Under the pieces are notes generated by a model. It did no database searches, was not told the DNA's origin, and was given only the letters and a program-made list of their open reading frames with translations. Made by a program: the position numbers and the translations under genes. Of a stretch of 6,696 nucleotides of DNA, positions 1-5,849 are shown piece after piece. Source of the stretch: an uncultured Moheibacter sp. (GTDB lineage: Bacteria > Bacteroidota > Bacteroidia > Flavobacteriales > Weeksellaceae); assembly GCA_937875605.1 (NCBI GenBank), contig CALLXZ010000493.1:1-6696 (forward strand), written 5' to 3'. Position 1 is the first letter of the stretch; each line of letters starts with the position of its first letter.

Positions 1-266
1 CTGTCCACATCATAAAATCAGAGAATGGAACTTATTACGCTGTTCATTCCCAATTTCACTATATCGGAAAACTGGAACAATTGATTGGAGAAAAACAGTT
101 TCAAAACTTTTTAAACCCGACTTCAAAAACAGCAAATATAAAAGGAGAAAGCTTGGAAAAAATAATAGAAGATTTTCTGTTTGATATGACGAAAAGTTCA
201 GCAACAGCCAAAGACCCTACAGAAGACAAGTTCAAGAAAAAACGTAAAAAACAAAGAAGCCGGTAG
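1..266 (+). CDS. 3' end of an unrecognised gene with a basic C-terminal tail (partial)
   Basis: The reading frame is open from the left edge (first full codon at base 3) to a TAG at 264-266, so this is the last 87 or so residues of a longer protein; the internal ATG at 81 is unlikely to be its start. The visible part begins VHIIKSENGTYYAVHSQFHY, then a mixed helical stretch (GESLEKIIEDFLFDM), and ends in a lysine/arginine-rich tail (KFKKKRKKQRSR) of the kind seen in nucleic-acid-binding proteins. I do not recognise the family. Its place just before the ParA gene is where Bacteroidota elements carry mobilisation or early tra genes, so a conjugation role is plausible but inferred from position only. 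It is separated from the next gene by 33 bases and is probably co-transcribed with it. Confidence 0.6.
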   Translation, partial: VHIIKSENGTYYAVHSQFHYIGKLEQLIGEKQFQNFLNPTSKTANIKGESLEKIIEDFLFDMTKSSATAKDPTEDKFKKKRKKQRSR

Positions 267-273
267 CACCGGC
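259..273 (+). repeat. Short perfect hairpin over the stop codon of the first gene
   Basis: GCCGGT, AGC loop, ACCGGC: a perfect 6-bp GC-rich stem with a 3-base loop in an otherwise AT-rich stretch, spanning the TAG stop at 264-266. No T-run follows, so it is not a standard intrinsic terminator. It could weakly attenuate transcription, protect an mRNA end after processing, or be chance. Confidence 0.35.
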
Positions 274-299
274 AGGCAATTTAACAAACATAAAAACAG

Positions 300-947
300 A
301 TGATCATCACATTCGCCACACAAAAAGGAGGAGCAGGAAAAACCACACTGGCTATTGCTTTTGCCAATTACATTTCGGCACTATCCGAGAGAAAAATTAA
401 TGTTTTCGATTTTGATTACCAAAAATCCTTTTACAACAAATGGAAAGAAGATGAATTATCAGAATTTCCAAAACGCTACGACGTGGAAATCGCAGGAGAT
501 CAGCAGCGTCCTTTTTCAGATTTTGAGCAGTTAATCGGCTTAAAGGAAAGTAAAGAGATAAACATCTTTGACTTAGCCGGAACACTTGACGAAAAATACA
601 GCGACCTGTTGATTTACAGCGACGTTATTATCATTCCTTTTGAATATTCCGATGTATCGGTAAAATCCACCCTGGTTTTTAAAAATGTTCTCGGCATGCT
701 GGAAAGTGAAGCAGAGCGGATTTTCATCCGATCCAAGTACGACAAAGGATATAAATACCTCAATCAAAAAGAAATGGATGTAGAGATTTCAAAATACGGT
801 ATTCTGATCGAAAGTCCTGTATTTAAAAGAAACTGTTTGCAAACCATTGATACCAGAAAACTGACGTATGAACAGAAATATGCAGTAAAAAATTCTTTTA
901 ACGAAATCATACAACACATTAACGAAGCACTGCAAACCACTATTTAA
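300..947 (+). CDS. ParA/MinD-family ATPase of a conjugative element (TraA-like)
   Basis: A 215-residue ParA-type P-loop ATPase, the class that binds ATP as a sandwich dimer and positions DNA or protein cargo. The deviant Walker A, QKGGAGKTT, lies at residues 8-16 with both lysines (K9, the signature lysine, and K14). The usual D-x-D-x-Q-x-S motif follows the second strand (DFDYQKS, about 37-43), and the switch II/Walker A' aspartate sits in FDLAGT (about 90-95). No N-terminal DNA-binding domain is present, so this is the short type. In CTnDOT-like elements the first tra gene, traA, encodes such a protein, which supports a role in transfer or element maintenance, but no ParB partner is visible here. 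ATG at 300 places the P-loop directly at the N-terminus as the family requires. The start lacks a Shine-Dalgarno sequence. Confidence 0.88.
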   Translation: MIITFATQKGGAGKTTLAIAFANYISALSERKINVFDFDYQKSFYNKWKEDELSEFPKRYDVEIAGDQQRPFSDFEQLIGLKESKEINIFDLAGTLDEKYSDLLIYSDVIIIPFEYSDVSVKSTLVFKNVLGMLESEAERIFIRSKYDKGYKYLNQKEMDVEISKYGILIESPVFKRNCLQTIDTRKLTYEQKYAVKNSFNEIIQHINEALQTTI

Positions 948-989
948 AAAACACAAAAAATAAGAATCAAGAAATTAAATACCAAACCC

Positions 990-1442
990 ATGATAAAATT
1001 TTCACTTCTGCTTTTAACGGTTTATGTTCTCTATTATGCAGGAAATATCGTCTATGACCTTTTTCTTAAAAAAGAAACTGTTGTAAATCAAGAGGAATCA
1101 GAGACCTTTTCCCTTTCGGATTTTACAAATGAAAAAAAAGAGGCAACAGTGGTAGGCATTGAAGATGTCGAGAACCTCACGATGCCTAAATCGTTTAACC
1201 AAAAAGAAATCATTCCAAAACGTTCTGTTCAGGACGAAGAACGACCCAATTTGGAAGAATTAAGACAGCGTTTTGAATCCGAACAGGATTTAGGCGATGT
1301 TCCACAGAACAAGCCTGAACAGAAAAACGAAACCCCTAAAATGAAAGACAGCGGTTGGGATCAAATCCTTAACCTCTCGGAAACAATGGTTCAGCTGGTT
1401 GCCAACATTGAAGGGCACAAGGTGTATCACTCTACTATGTAA
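990..1442 (+). CDS. Small single-pass membrane protein of the tra operon (function unknown, TraD position)
   Basis: A 150-residue protein with one hydrophobic helix at about 4-24 followed by FLKK, which predicts an N-terminal membrane anchor. The remainder is highly charged and low in hydrophobics: an acidic part (QEESETFSLSDF, GIEDVENLTMP), a charged helix (PNLEELRQRFESEQDLGD, about 87-103), a polar linker rich in K, E, N and P, then a short amphipathic C-terminus (about 122-150) that ends HKVYHSTM. I do not recognise a named domain. It lies between the ParA gene and traE, where CTnDOT-type clusters encode TraB, TraC and TraD, so it may be a positional counterpart of TraD; this is inference. 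The gap to the ParA gene is 42 bases and to traE 47 bases, the two longest in the window. An anchoring, adaptor or assembly role for the channel is possible but not shown. Confidence 0.7.
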   Translation: MIKFSLLLLTVYVLYYAGNIVYDLFLKKETVVNQEESETFSLSDFTNEKKEATVVGIEDVENLTMPKSFNQKEIIPKRSVQDEERPNLEELRQRFESEQDLGDVPQNKPEQKNETPKMKDSGWDQILNLSETMVQLVANIEGHKVYHSTM

Positions 1443-1489
1443 ATCAAATTTCAATTCACATTTAATCTAAATTTTAATTTTTTGCCACG

Positions 1490-1810
1490 ATGAAAAAATC
1501 ATTTTTAAAAAGCGCAACAACCAAAAAAGCCCTTACGCTTGCTTTGGTTCTCATAGCAACAGCTCCGGTATTTGCCCAAGGTGGTGCAACCGCCATCGCC
1601 AACGCTGCCAACGATATTAAGGAATATTGGGATCCCATCAAGCTTATTTTAAAAGCTGTGGGGGGATTGGTTGGCTTTATCGGAGGTTTGAGAGTCTATA
1701 ACAAATGGACCAACGGCGATCAGGACGTAAACAAAGAAATTTTGGGTTACGGAGGTGCGATGATCTTTTTGATTGTTGTTCCGGAATTTGTAACCTCATT
1801 CTTTGCCTAA
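1490..1810 (+). CDS. traE: Conjugal transfer protein TraE (DUF4134, VirB2-like)
   Basis: A 106-residue protein with a clear signal peptide: lysine-rich start (MKKSFLK...TTKK), hydrophobic core at about 14-25, and a likely signal peptidase I site near APVFAQ|GG (29-30). The mature part has a short helix (NAANDIKEYWDPIK), a glycine-rich membrane helix at about 51-67, a conserved-looking loop with GLRVYNKWTNGDQDVNKEI (66-84), and a second membrane helix at about 87-105. That loop is the hallmark of the Bacteroidota TraE/DUF4134 family, which by size, exported two-helix layout and gene order is comparable to VirB2 pilin subunits. It probably contributes a membrane or pilus subunit to the mating channel. 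Its stop is one base before the ATG of traF, implying coupled translation. Confidence 0.88.
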   Translation: MKKSFLKSATTKKALTLALVLIATAPVFAQGGATAIANAANDIKEYWDPIKLILKAVGGLVGFIGGLRVYNKWTNGDQDVNKEILGYGGAMIFLIVVPEFVTSFFA

Positions 1811-1811
1811 T

Positions 1812-2126
1812 ATGGGTTTTTATCTGTACAAGGGGCTCAAAAAGCCTCTTGTCTTTTTCGGATTGAAAGGGAAGTATATTTTTTACGCTGTCGGAATTAT
1901 TGCAGGTGGTGTGGTTTCCGCACTGATCTTATCCAAGTTTGGATTATTAGGCTCCTTATTGGGACTCGTCGTAACAGCAGGAGCTATTTACCTTCTGTTT
2001 AAAAGACAAGATAAATACGGTCTGTACGACAAGACTAAAAACTTCAATCAACTATTCATTTTTCCAAAAAGAATAAGCAACAAAAAAATTTTAAAAAATG
2101 GCACAACAAAAAAAACAACTATTTGA
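1812..2126 (+). CDS. traF: Conjugal transfer protein TraF (DUF4133, VirB3-like)
   Basis: A 104-residue inner-membrane protein. It starts MGFYLYKGLKKPLVFFGLKG, the short amphipathic lead typical of TraF/DUF4133, followed by two membrane helices at about 22-40 and 43-63, and a basic, cytoplasmic-looking tail (KRQDKYGLYDKT, PKRISNKKILKNG). This is the VirB3 layout, and VirB3-class proteins work with the VirB4-class ATPase, encoded next here. I chose the ATG at 1812, one base after the traE stop, over the TTG at 1803, because the family lead begins right at this methionine and TTG would force an unneeded overlap. The last 29 bases overlap the traG start, so the final nine or so codons, including an A8 run, are read in two frames. 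No Shine-Dalgarno sequence is seen; coupling to traE is likely. Confidence 0.87.
   Translation: MGFYLYKGLKKPLVFFGLKGKYIFYAVGIIAGGVVSALILSKFGLLGSLLGLVVTAGAIYLLFKRQDKYGLYDKTKNFNQLFIFPKRISNKKILKNGTTKKTTI
2098..2126 (+). other. traF/traG coding overlap containing an A8 run
   Basis: The ATG of traG (2098-2100) lies inside traF, whose TGA is at 2124-2126, giving a 29-base overlap in a different frame. Bases 2108-2115 are eight consecutive A. Ribosomes ending traF terminate downstream of the traG start, so re-initiation or coupling is the simple reading; slippage on the A run could in principle join the two frames. Confidence 0.7.
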
Positions 2127-5100
2127 CCTTCCTTTTGTGGGTTGCGATTATGGAAAGGATTACGGTTGGGATTTTGACGTTCTATTCGGACAATACGGCA
2201 ATCCCATCATCGGCATCAGGATAAAGAATATTGTGGAACAGTACTCGGCAGATCCTGATAATTACCTCCATTTCCATACCGTTTTAAATCAGGTAGTGTC
2301 TATTATCGGAGAAGGACGGATTGTTCAAAAGCTGGATATTTTCAGCAAGAAAAAATATGAAGCCGAAGCTTCCAATCAATTTTTACAACAGAAATATTCC
2401 GAACATTTTGACGGACGGCTGTTTAAAACCATCGAAACGGTGCTTTTATTTACCGATATCATAGACGACAAACTGAAAAAGAAAAACAGACCGTACGATT
2501 TCTCAGAAAAAAGCTATAAAGAACTTCACGATAAATGTCAAAAGGTTTATATGCTTTTAAAACAAAGCCAGTGCGAACCAGAGTTTTTATTCGAAAAAGA
2601 TTTTGAATATTATATTACCGGAATATTGTCCATGCAGTTTACAGACATTCCTTCGTTTGATAATATCAAAAGTACCAATGAATATTTGCGCATCGGAAAC
2701 CGTTTTGTCAAAACTATTTCTTACGTCGATGTAGAAAATATTGATCTGCCTTCCGAAATAGAACCTTATTCCATTCTGGGCGGAAACGGAGTGGCATCGG
2801 AAACGGCGGTGGATAACTTTACATTCATCAATGAGCTGGAAGATTACCAAACGATTATTTACAATCAGGTTCTTACCATTCCACCTCAGGCACAGCAGCA
2901 AAGGGATTTAGGCAAAAAAAAGAAAAGACACGAAGGAGCAGCAAACAATTCCCCGTCCAATGCCATTATTGCAGAAGAAATTCAAACCCTGCTGCATCAT
3001 ATCGCTCTTGACGGACAACTTATCGTCAATGCCCATTTCTCGATTGTGTTTTCAACGGAAACACAGGAAAAAATGGAGAATATCCAATCGATGATTGAAA
3101 GCAAATTGTTTACAAAAGGAATCAACGTTTCTAAAAATGCGTACAATCAGTTGGAACTTTTTCGGGCAATACTTCCGGGAAATGCTACCGAGCTCAGAGA
3201 ATACGATTTATTTATGACAACAAGCGAAGCTGCCTTGTGTTTTTTTTTTAAAGAAAGTTATCCCGTAAACGAAGAGTCCAATTTCTATTTAAGATTTACC
3301 GACCGGCAAGGTGTTCCGCTAAAAATCGATCCGGCAGATTTACCGATGAAAACAGGAAGAATCAACAACAGAAATAAATTTGTTCTCGGTCCCTCAGGTT
3401 CGGGAAAGTCCTTTCTGATGAATAATATCCTGGAACAATACTTAACCTACAATTACGACGTGGTTATCGTTGATACCGGAGATTCATATTCGGGAACCTG
3501 TAAATACAAAGGCGGAAGATATATTCAATATACCGAGGAAAAACCCATTACAATGAATCCCTTTTTAATGGATAAACAGGAATTCAACATTGAAAAAATC
3601 GAATTTTTAACCAACCTGATTTTCTTGATTTGGCAAGGTCCCGATGCTTCGGTTTCATCGGCACAAAAATCCATTTTGGACAACGTATTGATGTCGTATT
3701 ACCACCAGTATTTCAACAAGGGAACGCAGTGGTATGACAACAAAAGTACGGAAGAGCTGCTTCTTTATTTAGGTAAATACAACATTCACGAGGAAGATAT
3801 TTATGCTGACCGGTCAGCTGACGGATACGGTTTTGAAGAAAGTTATTACGATATTTTGGGAATTCCTGTTAATGCCGGTTCTGACGAAATAAAAGAAGCC
3901 GGAAGAAAACTTTTAAAACGCTATCATCCGGATAAAAACATGAATGCCCCCGGTTATGACAGCGAACTATTTTACAGGGTTTATGAAGCTTACGAAACAT
4001 TGAACGATAAGCAAAGAAGAAACATCTACAATGAAACCCGGTTGATGCTCATGTCGCCCGATGACCTTATAAAAAAACCGGAAACAGCTGAGCAGTGGAA
4101 CGAATCGTATAGAAAATCCATCATCAAAAAAATCAAAGAAGTTGAAGAAACGCTTGAAGCAAAAGAGCTATCGTTTAACGGATTCTATGATTATTGCGGA
4201 AAATTTCTTCCGCTTTACCTGAACAATAAAAAGCACGCCATCACGGAAAAAGAATTCAATCTGAGAACTTTTTTATTTGTGTTGAGAGATTTTTACAAAG
4301 GTGGAAGATACGGTACCACGTTGAATGAATCTGCCGACAACACCTTATTTGACGAACCGTTCATTGTTTTTGAAATTGATAACGTAAAGGACAATCCAAA
4401 GCTTTTTCCCATTGTAACGCTCATTATTATGGATACGTTTATTCAAAAAATGCGACTGAGGAAAGACCGCAGAAAAGCCCTTGTTATTGAAGAAGCCTGG
4501 AAAGCCATCGCTTCAAAATTGATGGGCGGATACATTTTGTATCTCTATAAAACCGTACGGAAATTCTGGGGTGAAGCCGTTGTAGTAACACAGGAATTAG
4601 ACGATATTATCGGAAATGCTGTGGTAAAAGACAGTATTATTAACAATTCCGACACCTTTATTTTGCTCGATCAGACCAAGTTCAAAGATAATTTTGACCG
4701 TATTGCCGCTTTACTATCCTTAAATAAAGTGGAACAGAATAAAATATTTACCATCAATAATCTGAACAACAAATCCGGGCGAAGCCGGTTTAAAGAATTT
4801 TATCTCAAGCGAGGTTCCAAAGGAGAAGTCTATGGAAATGAAGTTGCTTTAGAGCAGTATTTGACCTATACCACCGAAAAGCCGGAAAAATCGGCTTTGG
4901 AATATTATATACAGGCATACGGAAACTTTGACAAAGCTTTGGAAATTTTTACCCGGCAAGTAAAAAGTTTCGAAGATGATATGGGAAGTATGATTTCCTT
5001 AGTCAATCTCTATCAAAAGCCACTTACGCCGGAAGTGCTCCAATTTTATGGGAATATAAAAAGAGAACATCCGCAAAAAAATGTTTTTAAAATCATCTCC

Positions 5101-5175
5101 CAAGAATTGGAAGACCGGGATATGAGCTTTTCAGAATTAATTAATGCTAAAATAACAGAATATGAAACCGCATAA
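2098..5175 (+). CDS. traG: TraG-family conjugation ATPase (VirB4-like, DUF3875) with an inserted J-domain
   Basis: A 1025-residue motor of the Bacteroidota TraG family, the VirB4 counterpart that powers assembly and transfer at the cytoplasmic face of the mating channel. The N-terminus (about 8-100) matches the DUF3875 region. A basic linker (GKKKKRHE, 272-279) follows. The ATPase core has Walker A GPSGSGKS (431-438), the family stretch VDTGDSYSGTC (458-468), PITMNPF (483-489), Walker B KALVIEEAWK (793-802; E798 and E799), KTVRKFWGEAVVVTQE (818-833) and the conserved LLDQTKFKDNFD and KIFTINNL segments. What is unusual is a full J-domain at about 581-648 with HPD at 610-612, lying between Walker A and Walker B before a charged helical stretch (about 665-690). 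Ordinary TraG proteins are about 800-850 residues, so the insertion explains much of the extra length. All core motifs look intact. ATG at 2098 overlaps traF; the stop at 5173-5175 overlaps the next gene by 14 bases. Confidence 0.93.
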   Translation: MAQQKKQLFDLPFVGCDYGKDYGWDFDVLFGQYGNPIIGIRIKNIVEQYSADPDNYLHFHTVLNQVVSIIGEGRIVQKLDIFSKKKYEAEASNQFLQQKYSEHFDGRLFKTIETVLLFTDIIDDKLKKKNRPYDFSEKSYKELHDKCQKVYMLLKQSQCEPEFLFEKDFEYYITGILSMQFTDIPSFDNIKSTNEYLRIGNRFVKTISYVDVENIDLPSEIEPYSILGGNGVASETAVDNFTFINELEDYQTIIYNQVLTIPPQAQQQRDLGKKKKRHEGAANNSPSNAIIAEEIQTLLHHIALDGQLIVNAHFSIVFSTETQEKMENIQSMIESKLFTKGINVSKNAYNQLELFRAILPGNATELREYDLFMTTSEAALCFFFKESYPVNEESNFYLRFTDRQGVPLKIDPADLPMKTGRINNRNKFVLGPSGSGKSFLMNNILEQYLTYNYDVVIVDTGDSYSGTCKYKGGRYIQYTEEKPITMNPFLMDKQEFNIEKIEFLTNLIFLIWQGPDASVSSAQKSILDNVLMSYYHQYFNKGTQWYDNKSTEELLLYLGKYNIHEEDIYADRSADGYGFEESYYDILGIPVNAGSDEIKEAGRKLLKRYHPDKNMNAPGYDSELFYRVYEAYETLNDKQRRNIYNETRLMLMSPDDLIKKPETAEQWNESYRKSIIKKIKEVEETLEAKELSFNGFYDYCGKFLPLYLNNKKHAITEKEFNLRTFLFVLRDFYKGGRYGTTLNESADNTLFDEPFIVFEIDNVKDNPKLFPIVTLIIMDTFIQKMRLRKDRRKALVIEEAWKAIASKLMGGYILYLYKTVRKFWGEAVVVTQELDDIIGNAVVKDSIINNSDTFILLDQTKFKDNFDRIAALLSLNKVEQNKIFTINNLNNKSGRSRFKEFYLKRGSKGEVYGNEVALEQYLTYTTEKPEKSALEYYIQAYGNFDKALEIFTRQVKSFEDDMGSMISLVNLYQKPLTPEVLQFYGNIKREHPQKNVFKIISQELEDRDMSFSELINAKITEYETA
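3240..3249 (+). repeat. Homopolymer run of ten T inside traG
   Basis: Ten consecutive T encode the end of a Cys codon and three Phe codons (C-F-F-F-K, about residues 381-385), before the Walker A motif. A shift of one base either way reaches a stop almost at once: TAA at 3249-3251 in one frame and TAA at 3266-3268 in the other. Any slippage here would give an N-terminal fragment of about 385-390 residues without the ATPase core. Confidence 0.6.
3805..3818. repeat. Perfect 14-bp palindrome just before the J-domain coding segment
   Basis: GCTGACCGGTCAGC equals its own reverse complement. It encodes A-D-R-S-A (from residue 570), and GCTGAC recurs overlapping its right end (3816-3821 region reads AGCTGACGG). 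It begins 33 bases before the first J-domain codon. It could be a protein-binding site, a recombination scar left by the domain insertion, or chance. Confidence 0.5.
3838..4041 (+). other. J-domain (DnaJ/Hsp40) coding segment within traG
   Basis: Residues 581-648 of TraG read as a complete J-domain: the opening SYYDILGIP (helix I and the turn, like the DYYEILGV of DnaJ), helix II DEIKEAGRKLLKRY (596-609), the HPDKN loop (610-614) containing the invariant His-Pro-Asp needed to stimulate Hsp70 ATPase, helix III ELFYRVYEAYETLND, and helix IV with RRNIYN. No Gly/Phe-rich region, zinc-finger repeats or C-terminal client-binding domain of a true DnaJ follows, so it is a J-domain graft in the class III sense. 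The residues on both sides are ordinary TraG, and the frame is continuous. Confidence 0.93.
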
Positions 5176-5839
5176 ACGTACTATTTTAAAAATCGTTCAG
5201 CTTGTTTTTTCTCTTTTAGGAACTACGGGGTTTGCACAAAATACCTATATCGATCCTACGGTAACGGCAGCGATGATTTTGTATTCAGAGAATCTGAAAG
5301 CCAAGCAGAATGAAGTTGTGGAGGAAACCTCCAAATTAAAAGATGCTCAAACATGGGTAGGTACCCAGATGGTTGCAGCCAATGATATTCAGAATAAACT
5401 ACTCAAAGGGTTAAAAGAAGTTTCGGGAACCTTGCAGAACGGGATTCAGGTAAAGGAAATTTATTCAGAATTGAATAAATGTTATAAGTACTCTTCGGAG
5501 GTTGTTCAGCTGGCATCCCGGCATCCGCAATACGCCATTTTTGGGACGAAAGCTTCGCAAAAAACGTATGAGCAGAGTCTTAAAATCGTAACCGATGTGT
5601 CGGAAATTTTAGCATCAGGAGAGCTGAATCTTGCAACGGCAGGAGATCGTTATAAAATACTGCACAACATTTCCGGAAATGTAAAAAGCTTAAAATTATG
5701 GCTTTTGGCAATAAAATTAAGATTGGAAAAAGCCAACCGCCTGGGATTCTGGAATTCGATTAATCCGTTTGCCGGATACATCAACACCGATAAAGCCATT
5801 GTAGAAAATATCATGAACCGATACAAACGAAATTTTTAA
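5162..5839 (+). CDS. Exported conjugal transfer protein, TraI/DUF4141-like (VirB5/TrbJ-like, tentative)
   Basis: A 225-residue protein with a signal peptide: basic start MKPHKRTILK, hydrophobic core at about 11-23, and likely cleavage near TGFAQ|NT (25-26). The mature protein is mostly helical. It begins IDPTVTAAM (30-38), continues into a long charged helix with coiled-coil character (about 40-95), then YEQSLKIVTDVSEIL, GDRYKILHNI (161-170), a hydrophobic amphipathic helix (LKLWLLAIKLRLEK) and a tail ending DKAIVENIM (210-218). The pattern of an early D-P, a long helix, then a YxxxL..E/D...L segment and a late charged helix resembles Bacteroidota TraI (DUF4141), a periplasmic VirB5/TrbJ-like component; I judged this from remembered patterns, so it is tentative. 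ATG at 5162 overlaps the traG stop by 14 bases, indicating translational coupling to the ATPase. The next gene appears paralogous. Confidence 0.7.
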   Translation: MKPHKRTILKIVQLVFSLLGTTGFAQNTYIDPTVTAAMILYSENLKAKQNEVVEETSKLKDAQTWVGTQMVAANDIQNKLLKGLKEVSGTLQNGIQVKEIYSELNKCYKYSSEVVQLASRHPQYAIFGTKASQKTYEQSLKIVTDVSEILASGELNLATAGDRYKILHNISGNVKSLKLWLLAIKLRLEKANRLGFWNSINPFAGYINTDKAIVENIMNRYKRNF

Positions 5840-5849
5840 ACATCATGTG

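Noticed and set aside
10..204. Minus-strand open frame opposite the first gene
   Set aside because: It lies fully opposite the + strand frame that is open from the edge; composition is a Leu/Phe-rich mirror of an A-rich coding strand and no family is recognisable.
397..767. Two minus-strand open frames opposite the ParA gene
   Set aside because: Both are mirrors of a well-supported ATPase gene and have no domain, start context or neighbours on that strand.
1443..1489. Possible Bacteroidota promoter (TAnnTTTG) before traE
   Set aside because: The stretch is AT-rich and contains TTTTTTGCC, but TA is not at the required spacing and no -33 TTTG is placed correctly.
1803..1811. TTG start for traF at 1803
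   Set aside because: The ATG at 1812, one base after the traE stop, begins exactly at the family-like N-terminus; the TTG would only add three residues.
2587..2901. 104-codon minus-strand frame opposite traG
   Set aside because: Fully inside traG, with atypical Arg/Cys/His-rich composition and no recognisable motif.
3838..4041. A separate dnaJ gene or an assembly artefact joining two genes
   Set aside because: The frame is continuous, there is no stop or alternative start context, and canonical TraG motifs in the same frame flank it on both sides at sensible distances.
4878..4898. Stem-loop AAAGCCG / CGGCTTT with a 7-base loop
   Set aside because: It lies inside traG coding sequence for conserved TTEKPEKSAL-type residues, has no following T-run beyond the stem, and is likely chance.
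5847..5849. GTG start for the 5850-6575 gene
   Set aside because: The next codon is ATG, the preferred start; the difference is one residue, so it does not affect the call.
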